Source of the DNA: Ashinkailepas kermadecensis
Taxonomy: Eukaryota > Arthropoda > Thecostraca > Neolepadidae
Reading direction: 5' to 3'
Length of the DNA: 64,000 nt
Assembly (NCBI GenBank): GCA_034440615.1
Contig: JAOTOM010005053.1
Location: 592,001 to 656,000 of the forward strand
Positions 24,205-35,745 of the stretch are shown piece by piece. Made by a program: the position numbers and the translations under genes. Every line of letters begins with the position of its first letter. The first letter of the stretch is position 1. The notes beneath the pieces are model-generated. The model was not told the origin of the DNA. It did no database searches and saw nothing but the letters and a program-made list of their open reading frames with translations.

Positions 24205-24432
24205 TTGGCTGGTCATCGGTTTTTACGATACGTCGCCTACTGGAATCACGTAGCGTCGCCAATCTCTCACGCCAATTGGTCGCAGGCAAAGAGCGACAAG
24301 TGGGACTCGAACCCACAACATTTCGCTTGGGAGACAACCAAAGAGCGGTGACAGGTGGGACTCGAACCAACAACCTTTCGCTTGGGAGACGACCATCTCA
24401 TCCCCACCCTGGCTTGTGCTATACGCATTGCT
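24205..24432 (-). mobile_element. tRNA-derived SINE, copy with two tandem tRNA-like heads
   Basis: On the minus strand two near-identical heads each carry CTCCCAAGCGAAA and a B-box-like GGTTCGAGTCCCAC or close variant (plus-strand positions about 24357-24371 and 24302-24316). They are followed by a body ending GCGTGAGAGATTGGCGACGC. The same body is found on the plus strand at 34460-34602 and 55111-55273, which defines a family. A dimeric head is unlike the other two copies. Confidence 0.75.
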
Positions 24433-26089
24433 CGAACTAATCCCAGCCACCCAAAATATTTAAGTCTGATTTAAGTCAGCCTATTTCGACGTTTCGGCAT
24501 CAAAGGAAAACAATATATTTTTTCCATCACTTTAGCTGCTTAGTGTCTTATAACCTTAGCACTTAGGTACTTAGCTGGGAAAACATAAATTAATGGCAAA
24601 ATGCTGGATTAAATGACATGAAACGGAATTACAATTAAGCATTTTGCTTACACAGTGGCATTGCGATCAATAATGGGTGCATACTTTTCTCAGTGGTTGA
24701 TGTGGGCAAACTGGCCGGGTTCAGTGGTCTGACAATGATATCGGGAGCCGCTTTGAGAAGGAACTACGCCGACGTTTTTGACACTGTCATTCGGCTTATT
24801 TTCTAAACCAAGACGTTTTGCGGGCGAAGTGCACCATTCCCGTCAACGCCCACAAATAAACACACAGCTACAGCCCCTGCCTCTGACCACGCGGTTCTGC
24901 AGACAGTGACGAGCGATATTGGAGTAACACAACAGAGGTGGCGATACCGCGTCACGGTTCGTCACTTGCCCTTCACCATGTTACGGTACGGAGCTAGGGC
25001 GGGGGGGAGGGATGAATCAACCATCCACGGCTTTTTAACTGTCATTTCTAAACCTTTGACAGCAGGCCCATCAGATTTGATGACTTCCTCACATTATTTT
25101 TCACGTATTGTGTCGAATGTCATTATATTTTGATCGGAGGTGGGGGAGGTACCTAGGACAGGTTTATGGGAGGCACCCCGAGTTCATTTGAACTATATGC
25201 ACTTGATAACGGTTTTCTAGCTGCACAAGCTTTGACAGTTATTTATGCCAAATATCTGCAGTTCCTCATACACGGAAAGCATACACGCTGAATCATGACA
25301 TGCTGCATCTTTAACATGCTTCTAATTTATGTTAGCAAAAACGTAGCATAGGCATTCCAGGGTCAGATAAATACTAAGCTTTCAAAGGTATAGCATTACT
25401 TCCAATTGATAGGGAAGTAATGGAACATTCTACTTCTGACCATAATGTGATGGATAGGCAAGTGTGCTTACGGAATCAACCTTATTTATTGCGTCAAGGG
25501 CAGTTGTAACACGTGCACTGAAACAGCCAATGAGTGTCTTTTGTTGAAAATGGCAGTTACCACCCCACATTAATCGTCCGTCCTTTTTCTAAGATCTCGT
25601 GTCACCTAGACTAGAATCAGATAATGACTAAACGCAGGAGTTGTGCCGGATAAAAAGCGACCCGCCACTATTCCCTTTCTTTGATTTTAGGCCGGAACAT
25701 GGTTTCGCTAGAAAACCATCATACTGATGGGATCAGCACGAGATTGGACAAGCGGACCTGAAACAATGACGTCACTGCGGAATGGAGATCAGGCGTGCGT
25801 CTCGGAATTCTATGGAGTCCCGAGCGGAGCTAATCGCTATGCGAGCCGGGAATGTTCGCTGTTCTCGCCCCATTACACAGAGATGCCGGGCCTCACCCGC
25901 CAGCCGACACACGTAATGCGGAAAAAGCGACGTAAACAGATCGACTAGCACGCGCTTGGAAGTCCGATGACGGCCGTAACCTGCTCATCGGCTCGTAAAT
26001 GTGTCACGCAGCGGCGGCTCAAGTCACCGACCAGTTCGACCGGTACCGAGGGGTGCCACAACCACCCCGAAACCAGGCCAACGCGGCCT
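24433..26089. other. Unique spacer, no gene recognised
   Basis: Mixed AT-rich sequence with no long frame, no array and no recognisable element in either strand. Confidence 0.5.
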
Positions 26090-26725
26090 CAGCCAGACAC
26101 TCCTGGTCATACACCTCATCAGATACGGGTGCCGACCGGTCACACCTCACCAGACACGGGTACCGGCCGGTCACACCTCACCAGACACGGGTGCCGGCCG
26201 GTCACACCTCACCAGACACGGGTGCCGACCGGTCAGACCTCACCAGACACGGCCCAGCCATATCTCACCAGACACGGGCCCAGCCACACCTCACCAGACA
26301 CGGGTCCAGCCATACCTCACCAGACACGGGCCCAGACACACCTCACCAGACACGGGTGCCGGCCGGTCACACCTCACCAGACACGGGTGCCGACCGGTCA
26401 CACCTCACCAGACACGGGTGCCGACCGGTCACACCTCACCAGACACGGGTGCCGGCCGTCACACCCCACCGGTCACACCTCACCAGACACGGGTGCCGGC
26501 CGGTCACACCTCACCAGACACGGGTGCCGACCGGTCACACCTCACCAGACACGGGTGCCGACCGGTCACACCTCACCAGACACGGGTGCCGACCGGTCAC
26601 ACCTCACCAGACACGGGTGCCGACCGGTTACACCTCACCAGACACGGGTGCCGGCCGGTCACACCTCACCAGACCGACCGGCCACATCTTATCGGACACG
26701 GGGGTACCGACCGGCCATATCTGAT
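26090..26725. repeat. 31-bp minisatellite (CACCTCACCAGACACGGGTG unit)
   Basis: About 19 units of CACACCTCACCAGACACGGG + TGCCGACCGGT, period 31 bp (for example 26521 to 26552). Shortened CCAGCCA variants occur at 26250-26340. Long frames in all three plus-strand phases are a by-product of a period not divisible by three. Confidence 0.92.
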
Positions 26726-28330
26726 CAGACATGACCCAAATCCTGAAGAAGAACCTCAGGCCCGTCTACGGCCCACCAGGCTGCCTTGCTATATGACGTT
26801 CCACCATTCTCTCACACGTTCTGGCCGCGGGGAGCGGAAGGTCGGCGCTGCCAGCGAGCCGACAACCTGCCGCCCTCCGCGGCCACCAGACCGGCCTGCT
26901 GACGCCAGGTGATTGGTCAACCGCATACCCGTGCTTAGACCTGATCGGCTGCCACGGCCCGACCGGTAGCTGGACCTGGTCGGACGTGACCTGTCGGGGC
27001 GCGCCATCTGCCGGCGGGGCGGCGGCAGCCCACACCGCCCTGTGAGTGGCCGACGGGCCGACTTTCACCGGCCAGCGCGGCTGCACGCGGCGTCCAGTCA
27101 CCCTCATTCATATTGGGGGCGCACACCTGCCGCCGGTCACAGCCACCGGACAGGCGCAGATCATTGGTAGGTGACGTGAGTTAGATGATGCGCGAGTTAG
27201 ACGTGAGCTGGACGTGAGTTGGATGGTACCAGCATCGGTATCTTGATACGGGCCCTGGTGTCATATTGGATCGGGTCGTATTTAACATAAAGACACCAGC
27301 TAGATGATATTCGGGAAGAGAAGAGGTTGACAAAAACAAAGAAGCACCAAGAGCAGGTTCAACTATGAGTGAAGAAGCACGACAGGAAGTGTCTTAGAAG
27401 TAGTTACTAACATGCCAAAGGCGTGACGACCAGGTGGCTCAGAAGAGTTCCTACATGTGTACAGCATACACGCGACTGGACTCCCGCTCAGCCTTCTCCC
27501 TCGCTCCTAGCCACCACACACACACACCGCTGTCCACGCAGCCATACACTGCAACCAAACCCAGCACCCAGTACACACACACACCGCTGTCCACGCAGCC
27601 ACACTGGAACCAAACCCAGTACCCAGTAGATGGCAGCACGGGTGGATAATTGCAGTCTTTAGGGGTGCATGAGCACCCTTGAAACCTGCCAAGCACCGCT
27701 TAAGTTTAATATAGGTCCTTATAGGAAGGCACACCTGAAAGTTTCAAGACCTGTTGCAATCAATGGAAAGGCAGCCCTGAGCATGTATGCAAATCTCCAC
27801 TAATGGATGTTACGGACGGTATGATATCGTAATTCCTAGGTATGGTCGTTCCTTAGTACTTTCTCAGTGCGTCCAACTATAGCCGGCGGTGAGTAGTATG
27901 CGCTAGGCACATACGGGAGGGAATGGTAAACACCATCAACGATGCTGTTCAAGTTACCATTACAAGAGCCTCTTTGAAATTATTCCCTCCCATGGAACGC
28001 CGTGCGGTGACAAACATTGTGTGAAGTTGGATGGCAAGCGCCTCAACCACACCCGGGGCTGCTGCGCGCATCAAACAGACACGGTAACCGCAACGGGCCA
28101 CAGGGCACAACGTCGGTATCTGTTCCAGTGTCGATTGCGCGTCCGGCCACTGATACCGTCCCGGACGCTGGTCTGTCTACCGGGGGGGCTGGTAAGTGGC
28201 TACTGGGGAGCAACTCAGGCGGGGCTAGTGAGTGGCTGCAAGCTTTCTCTTCTCGGTGCCGCTAACGGCAATCGACGTGACCCATAGACCGGCTCAGCCC
28301 GCAGACTTCGCCTTGTCGCACCGCCACTCC
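26726..28330. other. Unique spacer with a two-copy CA-rich duplication
   Basis: No gene recognised. At 27510-27625 a roughly 60-bp segment containing ACACACACACCGCTGTCCAC is present twice. The rest looks unique. Confidence 0.5.
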
Positions 28331-28770
28331 ATCACGTGATGACGATCGCCAAGGTAACCAACCGCAGCCATCGTGTGGTGACAACCAAGGTAACTAACCG
28401 CAGCCATCGTGTGGTGACAACCAAGGTAACCAACCGCAGCCATTGTGTGACGACAATCAAGGTAACCAACCGCAGCCATTGTGTGACGATGACCAAAGTG
28501 ACCGCAGCTATTGTGTGATAACGACCAAGGTAACCAACTGCAGCTAATGTGTAACGATGACCAAGGTGACCGCAGATATTGTGTGATAACGACCAAGGTA
28601 ACCAACTGCAGCTATTGTGTAACGATGACCAAGGTGACCGCAGCTATTGTGTGATAACGACCAAGATAACCAACTGCAGCTATTGTGTAACGATGACCAA
28701 GGTGACCGCAGCTATTGTGCGACGATGACCAAGGTGACTGCACCTATTGTGTAGTGACCATCAAGGCGAC
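28331..28770. repeat. 34-36-bp minisatellite (GACCAAGGTAACC..CTATTGTG)
   Basis: About 12 units alternate between AACGACCAAGGTAACCAACT-type and ACGATGACCAAGGTGACCGC-type, giving a higher-order pair of about 68 bp on the right side. Confidence 0.85.
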
Positions 28771-29029
28771 CGCACGGCCATCATTTGCCACTGCCCACAG
28801 TTGAATTACGCACCTCTCTTCCAGAGAAACACTGCATACATGGGTAGGATTACCTACGGACCAGCAGCAAGCATTATAACGAGCTGTAAGATCCGCAATG
28901 GCCATCCTAGTGAGCTGCACTGCACTGGCAAATGTATGCACCATTTTGCGGCAGCACTCGAGACCAGGCGTTGGCCTGTCCATACAAGGCACCGTCGCAC
29001 ACCGGCCGCTCCATGTCCAGAGGCCACTA
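28771..29029. other. Unique spacer between two minisatellites
   Basis: Nothing recognised. Confidence 0.5.
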
Positions 29030-30030
29030 GTGGCCATCAGCCCGGCCGGGAGGTGGCTGCAGCACGGCTGGGAGGTGGCTGCAGCACGACTGGCCAGAGG
29101 CCATCAGCCCGGCCGGGAGGTGGCTACAGCACGGCTGGCTAGAGGCCATCAGAGGTCATCAGCCCGGCCGGGAGGTGGCTACAGCACGACTGGCCAGAGG
29201 CCATCAGCCCGGCCGGGAGGTGGCTACAGCACGGCTGGCTAGAGGCCATCAGAGGTCATCAGCCCGGCCGGGAGGTGGCTACAGCACGACTGGCCAGAGG
29301 CCATCAGCCCGGCCGGGAGGTGGCTACAGCACGGCTGGCTAGAGGCCATCAGAGGTCATCAGCCCGGCCGGGAGGTGGCTACAGCACGGCTGGGCAGAGG
29401 CCATCAGCCCGGCCGGGAGGTGGCTACAGAACGGCTGGCCAGAGGCCATCAGCCCGGCCGGGAGGTGGCTACAGCACGGCTGGCCAGAGGCCATCAGCCC
29501 GGCCGGGAGGTGGCTACAGCACGGCTGGCTAGAGGCCATCAGAGGTCATCAGCCCGGCCGGGAGGTGGCTACAGCACGGCTGGGCAGAGGCCATCAGCCC
29601 GGCCGGGAGGTGGCTACAGCACGGCTGGCCAGAGGCCATCAGCCCGGCCGGGAGGTGGCTACAGCACGGCTGGCTAGAGGCCATCAGAGGCCATCAGCCC
29701 GGCCGGGAGGTGGCTACAGCACGGCTGGCCAGAGGCCATCAGCCCGGCCGGGAGGTGGCTACAGCACGGCTGGCCAGAGGCCATCAGCCGGGCCGGGAGG
29801 TGGCTACAGCACGGCTGGCCAGAGGCCATCAGCCCGGCCGGGAGGTGGCTACAGCACGGCTGGCCAGAGGCCATCAGCCCGGCCGGGAGGTGGCTACAGC
29901 ACGGCTGGCTAGAGGCCATCAGAGGCCATCAGCCCGGCCGGGAGGTGGCTACAGCACGGCTGGCTAGAGGCCATCAGAGGCCATCAGCCCGGCCGGGAGG
30001 TGGCTGCAGCACGGCCGGCCAGAGGTCGCC
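29030..30030. repeat. 45-bp minisatellite (AGAGGCCATCAGCCCGGCCG unit)
   Basis: Roughly 20 highly similar units, period 45 bp (29441 to 29486). Some are lengthened by a 13-bp internal duplication GAGGYCATCAGAG. Units carry the GGCCGG palindrome. Because 45 is divisible by three the frame stays open, but the peptide is a bare 15-residue repeat without an initiating gene structure. Confidence 0.93.
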
Positions 30031-30420
30031 AGTGGCCAATAGCTGACCACCGGTGACTCACCCACCCATCAGCGATATGCGTACAGATTCAACCACTTTC
30101 ACCGCCTGCACACCGCACGCGCGTCTGCACGGTGTCCTTCCACACGCCACTCACCCGAATTGTGACGTCACTGCCTCGGACTTCGCTGATTAACACTGAC
30201 AGAGACCGCTGCGTGCGGCGCTGGCCTACAGGCGCGCACACAGGATTTTGGCGAGGGGGCACATCATTTTCCTGAGGGCCCTGTAGCGAAATGAGCCCCT
30301 TGGCTGCTATTGGCACTGCATTGACTGCTATCACTGTGGGTTAAGAATTAGTTCAGAACAATTACAGATGACTTTTTGCACGTTAACTACCCAAACCTTA
30401 GTTGTAGAGAATTGTTAACG
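30031..30420. other. Unique spacer, nothing recognised
   Basis: A stretch at about 30240-30330 has G-rich then C-rich ends reminiscent of hAT MITE termini, but no matching target duplication could be found, so no element is called. Confidence 0.45.
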
Positions 30421-30430
30421 TTAACCAAAC

Positions 30431-30600
30431 CTCAGTAGCTCAGTTGGTAAGAGCGCTGGCTTGCGCTGGTCTCCCATGCACTGGTAACACACGGTTCGAT
30501 TCGCTTCACGCCTCAGTTGGCGACTGGTCCGATAAGGCCGGGGACGAGCCACCGGGGAAACCGTGTCTGTGCGTTGATGGCAGGTTAAACTATCGGTCAA
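30431..30600 (+). mobile_element. tRNA-like SINE or tRNA-derived fragment
   Basis: An A-box-like TAGCTCAGTTGG (30436-30447) followed by AAGAGCGCTGG and a B-box-like GGTTCGATTCG (30493-30503) recalls a tRNA with a GCTCAGTTGGT D-arm. Box spacing is about 14 nt too long for a plain tRNA, and the acceptor ends do not pair, so a functional tRNA gene is unlikely. A GC-rich body of about 90 bp follows. No target duplication was found. Confidence 0.5.
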
Positions 30601-31013
30601 CATTCTGCTGTTGAACTAGAATTCATGGATCGGGCGGTGGGGCCACGGTTCACGCAACAAGATCTGCCTAGCAATAGGACCTTGGTTCATAAAGCCACCT
30701 CAGCAAGAATTCGGACTAAATAAAAAACTTATCCTGTAGCTGTTAAAGATTCCGTAGCTATCAAAAGGTTCTGCGACTCTTAGGCAGCTTTCCGTATCCG
30801 CAAAAAAACACCTGTTTAACTACGAAAGCGTTCTCTGCAGCTATCAAACCGCTCTATGCAATTGTCATGGGGCCTCTGAAACTGTCGCATGACACTCTTT
30901 ATTCAATTAAACTATTAAATGGCCTTCTGAAACTAACATGATACCTGCTATTTACAGGCCCACCCTTGTAAGTGTTACATGAACACATTTTATCTGCCAG
31001 GAGCCATGTGTAA
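30601..31013. other. Unique AT-rich spacer
   Basis: Loose repetition of AACTATYAAA..CTCT-like phrases is seen at 30740-30960. No gene recognised. Confidence 0.4.
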
Positions 31014-31612
31014 TCATTTATTTATGTATTTATTTATTTTACGATACATGCCCTCCACGTAGAGTGGCAATTATGGACAGTCTGGGTATAACTCAAAGAT
31101 ATGTACAAAAAATGATAGATTGTGGGTCAATAGTGGGAGCAGATGCGCAGCAAACATTCATACAACATACATAATACAACACCCAGATCACTATCTGCAC
31201 TACACACACCGTACTTCCTAAACGAGTTATACACACCTCTATTGTTTAGTCTTTTGTGCGACTAGTGTTGTTCGTGGAGGTAAGTCAGTACATGTTTCTT
31301 GAAGTTTGACAGCCTCGATGTTTTTGTTTCAGTAGGAAGTTTGTTATAGTGGAAGACAGACGAGTAGAGAAATATCCTGCGGCCCGCCTCTCTTTGTATG
31401 GCTGGCTGGCGCAGGTGGTCGCCTGCACGTGTATGACGGTTTCGCAGGATGGAGTTTGCAGTGATTTGACCGGCAATGTACATTGGCTCACCAGTCAGAA
31501 TGATCTTGTGGAGCAGACCAAGGCTCCGAAAGAGATGCCGATCAGCTGCGGTGAGGAGACCCAGCTCGTTACGGGCATTGGAACCAAAAAGATAGGCAGG
31601 TAGTTATATTCG
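31014..31612 (-). mobile_element. 5'-truncated LINE (non-LTR retrotransposon), 3' end only
   Basis: Minus strand carries the last 113 codons of a reverse-transcriptase ORF, then about 220 bp of 3' untranslated sequence ending in CATGTATCGTAAAATAAATA and further AAATA-like repeats (31016-31060). The AAATA-rich tail and the terminal protein pattern fit CR1/L2/jockey-like LINEs. The 5' end is lost just beyond an in-frame TAA at 31604-31606. Confidence 0.75.
31262..31603 (-). pseudogene. Fragment of LINE reverse-transcriptase ORF, C-terminus
   Basis: Frame of 113 residues ending in TAG at 31262-31264. The order NRHTRAGDHLRQP, GRRIFLYSSVFHYNKLP, SRLSNFKKHVLTYL matches the usual C-terminal tail of non-LTR ORF2 proteins: a hydrophilic TR..LR-P stretch, then F-Y-x-x-x-x-x-[WY]N-x-LP, then a FK-x-x-[LV] helix. 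All catalytic RT and endonuclease motifs are missing, so it cannot be active. Residues upstream of the stop are absent rather than frameshifted. Confidence 0.72.
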
Positions 31613-31877
31613 CACTCCAAATAAGCAAAATGGAAGCAAGCACATCATTGACCAAAAGTTTTATATAAAATCAACGCATCTTTCTCAGAAAAAAACGTAA
31701 AAATAGTCTTTCGGAAATCATTTGAATTGTCCCCTTGCTGACCTCCCCCCCCCCCGTGTGCGCCTCTGCTGGCCCGTATACTAAAACGACCAGGTGGGGT
31801 TAAGGGAAAAGTACATAGCGAAGTTCGCAAATTAATACATTTCGCAAAACTCGGTAGGTATTTGGTCAAAGCGGCAC
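31613..31877. other. Spacer with poly-C tract
   Basis: Contains a run of C at about 31744-31756. Nothing else recognised. Confidence 0.4.
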
Positions 31878-32250
31878 TTGAATGACCCAAGGACCTAGCC
31901 GACAGTGCGACGACAGCGGTCTCTGTTGGCCACCCGGCCATCGCCAGCACGTGATCAAACAAGAATAGCTACATCTCAGGACCCAGCTGACAGTGCGGCG
32001 AGAGCTGCCACTGTTGGCCACCCGGCCATCGCCAGCACGTGATCAAACAAGAATAGCTACATCTCAGGACCCAGCTGACAGTGCGGCGAGAGCTGCCACT
32101 GTTGGCCACCCGGCCACCGCCGGCACGTGATCAAACAAGAATAGCTGCATCTCAGGAACCAGCTGACAGTGCGGCGAGAGCTGCCACTGTTGGCCACCCG
32201 GCCACCGCCGGCACGTGGTCAAACAAGAATAGCTGCATCTCAGGACCAAG
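31878..32250. repeat. 88-bp tandem repeat, four copies
   Basis: AAGAATAGCT recurs at 31961, 32049, 32137 and 32225, exactly 88 bp apart. Units are more than 90% alike by eye. Confidence 0.93.
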
Positions 32251-32269
32251 CCGGGAGCAGAAGAAAGCA

Positions 32270-32870
32270 GCTCTGACCAGCCCCCGTGGTGGTGAGGGGG
32301 AGCAGCTCTGACACCAGCCCCTGTGGTGGTGAGGGGGAGCAGCTCTGACCAGCCCCCGTGGTGGTGAGGGGGAGCACCTCTGACCAGCCCCCGTGGTGGT
32401 GAGGGGGAGCAGCTCTGACCAGCCCCCGTGGTGGTGAGGGGGAGCAGCTCTGACACCAGCCCCTGTGGTGGTGAGGGGGAGCAGCTCTGACACCAGCCCC
32501 TGTGGTGGTGAGGGGGAGCAGCTCTGACCAGCCCCTGTGGTGGTGAGGGGGAGCAGCCCTGACCAGCCCCTGTGGTGGTGAGGGGGAGCAGCTCTGACCA
32601 GCCCCTGTGGTGGTGAGGGGGAGCAGCTCTGACCAGCCCCTGTGGTGGTGAGGGAAGCAGCTCTGACCAGCCCCTGTGGTGGTGAGGGGAGCAGCTCTGA
32701 CCAGCCCCTGTGGTGGTGAGGGGGAGCAGCTCTGACCAGCCCCTGTGGTGGTGAGGGGGAGCAGCTCTGACCAGCCCCTGTGGTGGTGAGGGGGAGCAGC
32801 TCTGACCAGCCCCTGTGGTGGTGAGGGGGAGCAGCTCTGACCAGCCCCTGTGGTGGTCGGTGGCAGCTGT
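32270..32870. repeat. 35-bp minisatellite (GTGGTGGTGAGGGGGAGCAG unit)
   Basis: About 17 units of GTGGTGGTGAGGGGGAGCAG + CTCTGACCAGCCCCT, with some units 2 bp longer (ACACCAG). Strong G/C strand asymmetry. Confidence 0.92.
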
Positions 32871-33084
32871 GATCCGGAAACAGCACGCCTCGTTAAGTAG
32901 ACCGGCAATAATCCAAAGCTGCATTGTTACAAGTGATGTTTTCAAGCAACGGCATTGTATTTTCCAGTCTCGAACCGCACCGTAAGCTGCACACCGCATA
33001 CCGTATACCGACCACTGATCCACAGTCCAGCAGTCAATAGCGGCAAACAATGGGTCAGCTCAACACAACAGAAAGCTCGAAAGA

Positions 33085-33415
33085 TTACTACCCCGGACCG
33101 CCGGCCTGCCTGCCCGGCCCCACCACGAGCCGCCCGGCTGCCTGCCCAGCATCACCCCGAGCCGCCCGTCTGCCTGCCCAGCACTACCCCGAGCCGCCCG
33201 CCCAGCACCACCCCGAGCCGCCCGTCACCACCCCGGACCGACTGACTGCCTGTCCGGCACCACCCCGAGCCGCCCGTCTGCCTGCCCGGCACCACCTCGA
33301 GCCGCCCGGCTGCCTGCCCGGCCTCACGCCGAGCCGCCCGGCTGCCTGCCCAGCACCACCCCGAGCCGCCCGTCTGCATACCGGGCACCACCCCGAGTCG
33401 CTCAGCAGCAACCGA
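33085..33415. repeat. Minisatellite, about 33 bp, GAGCCGCCCGTCTGCCTGCC unit
   Basis: About ten irregular units of CCGAGCCGCCCG + TCTGCCTGCCCAGCACCACC. Confidence 0.85.
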
Positions 33416-34298
33416 AGCGTTGCAAACATGACGGTGACGTCATATCGCCAATGGCGCTGACGCATCCCGGGCCACCGGCCGTGGTACCGACACTGGGACC
33501 CAGACCGATATTGTGACTGGGTCCCTGAGACGGACTGGGACTGGGACTGGGACTGAAGGTTAGACTGGCTGTGGCTGAGCCGGGAACAAAGATTGTGAAA
33601 CAGACATTTACGTGGGAAAAACAGGCATTGAAACACGAACTGAAATTTATACGGGAACAAACACCGAAAGTAGGACCGACGTTTAGATTCAACACATCCA
33701 TTGAAACCGGAACTGATGTTCAGACTGGAATTGAAGCGTTGAAGCTGGAACCGATATTGAACCTGAAACTGAGTGATACTATTCAAGTTGGTAAACTGAA
33801 ACTGCCACCTATTAAAACAGGAATGGAGTTTCAGTAAGTTTGAACTGGAAGAGGCCGGAAGCACAACAGAGGTTGAGACCGTAAGCCGACTTAACCGGTC
33901 ATTTTTCTGGGACACGCTGCGAAACTGGCATGTGCCATTTACTAGAGCTTTACTAGTAAATCGCTTACCTCTATACCTCGGAATGTTACCAGCTAATCAG
34001 CGAAGACCAGATAGTAGATTTCAGACTAAGCAATACACTTTTGTTTTTGAAAACATGTCTGAAACAGCGAATTTGAACAGCATATAACGAAAAGGAAACT
34101 AACTAGATGGACTAGAATAAATGTTTCATCTCAGGTTTAACACACCAGACATAAAATGTACCTGCATGCGCGTTGGGACGCTTTTACGGGGACGCAGTCC
34201 ATGCTAGGCGGAGCGTATTGAACTGGCCTTGAACTCACCATGCTATCAGGACATTCCAGGTCATGGGGCTAATTTTAGCCGGCACTCCAGAGCACCGC
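33416..34298. other. Spacer with degenerate GGAACTGA-type repeats
   Basis: From about 33480 to 33860 phrases such as GGGACTGGGACTG, GGAACTGATG and GAACTGAAA recur without a fixed period, as in a decayed minisatellite. A frame of 88 codons at 33571-33837 follows this periodicity and is not called. The remainder is unique. Confidence 0.5.
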
Positions 34299-34299
34299 C

Positions 34300-34640
34300 G
34301 TGCGGCGCAGGGCTACGGTAGCAGATATCCTCCCTGACCGTCCTGCCTGGCCGCAGGCAGGAGTCCGGTAGCAGATATCCTCCCTGACCGTTCTGCCTGG
34401 CCGTAGGCAGGACTCTAGTGCGCAGTCAGTGCGGCGCAGGGCTACGGTAGCAGAGATCCAAGTTGCCCGTCTTACAATCGAAAGATTGTGTGTTCGAGTC
34501 TCACGTGTCGCTACTCTTCGCCCGCGACCAATCGGCGTGAGAGATTGGCGACGCTACATGACTCAACGGTCGACGTGTCGTAAAGAAATAATCACCACCA
34601 TCCCTGGCCGTCCTGCCTGGCTGCAGGCAGGACTTCACGA
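34300..34640. repeat. Short tandem repeat with CCTGCCTGGCCGCAGGCAGG hairpins, host of a SINE
   Basis: The segment GTAGCAGATATCCTCCCTGA + CCGTCCTGCCTGGCCGCAGGCAGG occurs twice (about 34319-34412). The CCTGCCTGGC..GCAGGCAGG palindrome recurs at about 34610-34631 beyond the SINE, so the SINE interrupts the array. Confidence 0.7.
34460..34602 (+). mobile_element. tRNA-derived SINE, 5'-truncated
   Basis: AAGTTGCCCGTCTTACAATC, B-box-like GTTCGAGTC, then the shared body GCGTGAGAGATTGGCGACGC + TACATGACTCAACGGTCGAC and a CACCACCATC tail. It is nearly identical to 55111-55273 but lacks the first 20 or so bases (GTAGTCTAGGGGT). Confidence 0.8.
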
Positions 34641-35225
34641 ACGTTATACTTAGAAAACTAATAGCCAGGCTGCCCCTTGCTCAAGCGACTTATGGTGGCA
34701 TGCTATATCGATCTGGCACTTGGTGTCGATTTTAAAACATCAAGCGTGGGTCCAACACCAGGAAACTGAAGAGTTTGCGACAATAACTTTAAAAAAGGAA
34801 TACCATGGTAAAACATAAGCCGTGCACCATGCCCTCTATGTGCATTTCGATCACTGCACTCGTGTGAAAAGTGACAGAAGCGGATGCGGGGACGCCATAA
34901 TGAGGACAGCACATGAAACATTTCGTCTCAAGTTGATATATCGAAAAAACATTGTCAGTGTCTGCACTGATCAAATTATTTGACTTTTCAAGGACAGAGT
35001 CAGTCAAGGACAACGAGAACAAATAAGATGACAATGCGTTAAATGACCTTGGTTTTGATGCATTTGCATACGGTCCCACTGATGTACATTATCACCCGTC
35101 GACATTCTCTGGACATTCCAACGGTGACATGTCCTGGAGCGAAACCAACAGCCTGTTACCGTGTATCGTCTTTCTGTACGGCATAGTCCCAGCTAAATGT
35201 ATGCGCACCGCGACAGTGGCGGGCA
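34641..35225. other. Unique spacer
   Basis: Nothing recognised in either strand. Confidence 0.5.
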
Positions 35226-35227
35226 GC

Positions 35228-35745
35228 GCGGCCGTGGTGCAGTGGTGGTGTGGTGGTGTGGTGCAGTGGTGGTGTGGTGCAGTGGTGCAGTGGTGGTGTG
35301 GTGCAGTGGTAGTGTGGTGCAGTGGTGGTGTGGTGCAGTGGTGGTGTGGTACAGTGCAGTGGTGGTGTGGTGCAGTGGTGGTGTGGTGCAGTGGTGGTGT
35401 GGTGCAGTGGTGGTGTGGTGCAGTCGTGGTGTGGTGCAGTGGTGGTGTGGTGCAGTGGTGGTGTGGTGCAGTGGTGGTGTGGTGCAGTGGCGGTGTGGTG
35501 CAGTGTTGGTGTGGTGCAGTGTTGGTGTGGTGTGGTGCAGTGGTGGTGTGGTGCAGTGGTGGTGTGGTGCAGTGGTGGTGTGGTGCAGTGGTGGTGTGGT
35601 GCAGTGGTGGTGTGGTGCAGTGGTGGTGTGGTGCAGTGGTGGTGTGGTGGTGTGGTGCAGTGGTGGTGTGGTGCAGTGGTGGTGTGGTGCAGTGGTGGTG
35701 TGGTGCAGTGGTGGTGTGGTGGTGTGGTGCAGTGCGCGATGGAGG
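35228..35745. repeat. 16-bp minisatellite (GTGCAGTGGTGGTGTG)
   Basis: About 32 near-perfect 16-bp units with a few GTGGTGTG insertions. One strand is almost free of cytosine apart from one C per unit. Confidence 0.95.

Noticed and set aside
24290..24400. Two functional tRNA genes on the minus strand
   Set aside because: B-box arms are present but acceptor stems and D-arms do not form, and the copies are fused to a SINE body.
26095..26730. Long frames of up to 303 codons in all three plus phases
   Set aside because: They are produced by a stop-free 31-bp minisatellite; the peptide is only the repeat read in rotating frame.
30235..30335. A third hAT-like MITE with G-rich and C-rich ends
   Set aside because: Ends match the other MITEs only loosely and no 8-bp flanking duplication could be found.
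31735..31780. MITE terminus next to a poly-C run (reverse complement CAGAGGCGCACACGGG)
   Set aside because: No opposite end or target duplication was recognised.
33571..33837. 88-codon plus-strand frame with moderate complexity
   Set aside because: It follows a decayed GGAACTGA-type repeat and shows no domain, splice or homology signal.
34300..34631. Rho-independent terminator-like hairpins CCTGCCTGGC/GCAGGCAGG
   Set aside because: Bacterial terminators do not apply here; the hairpins are units of a short tandem repeat.
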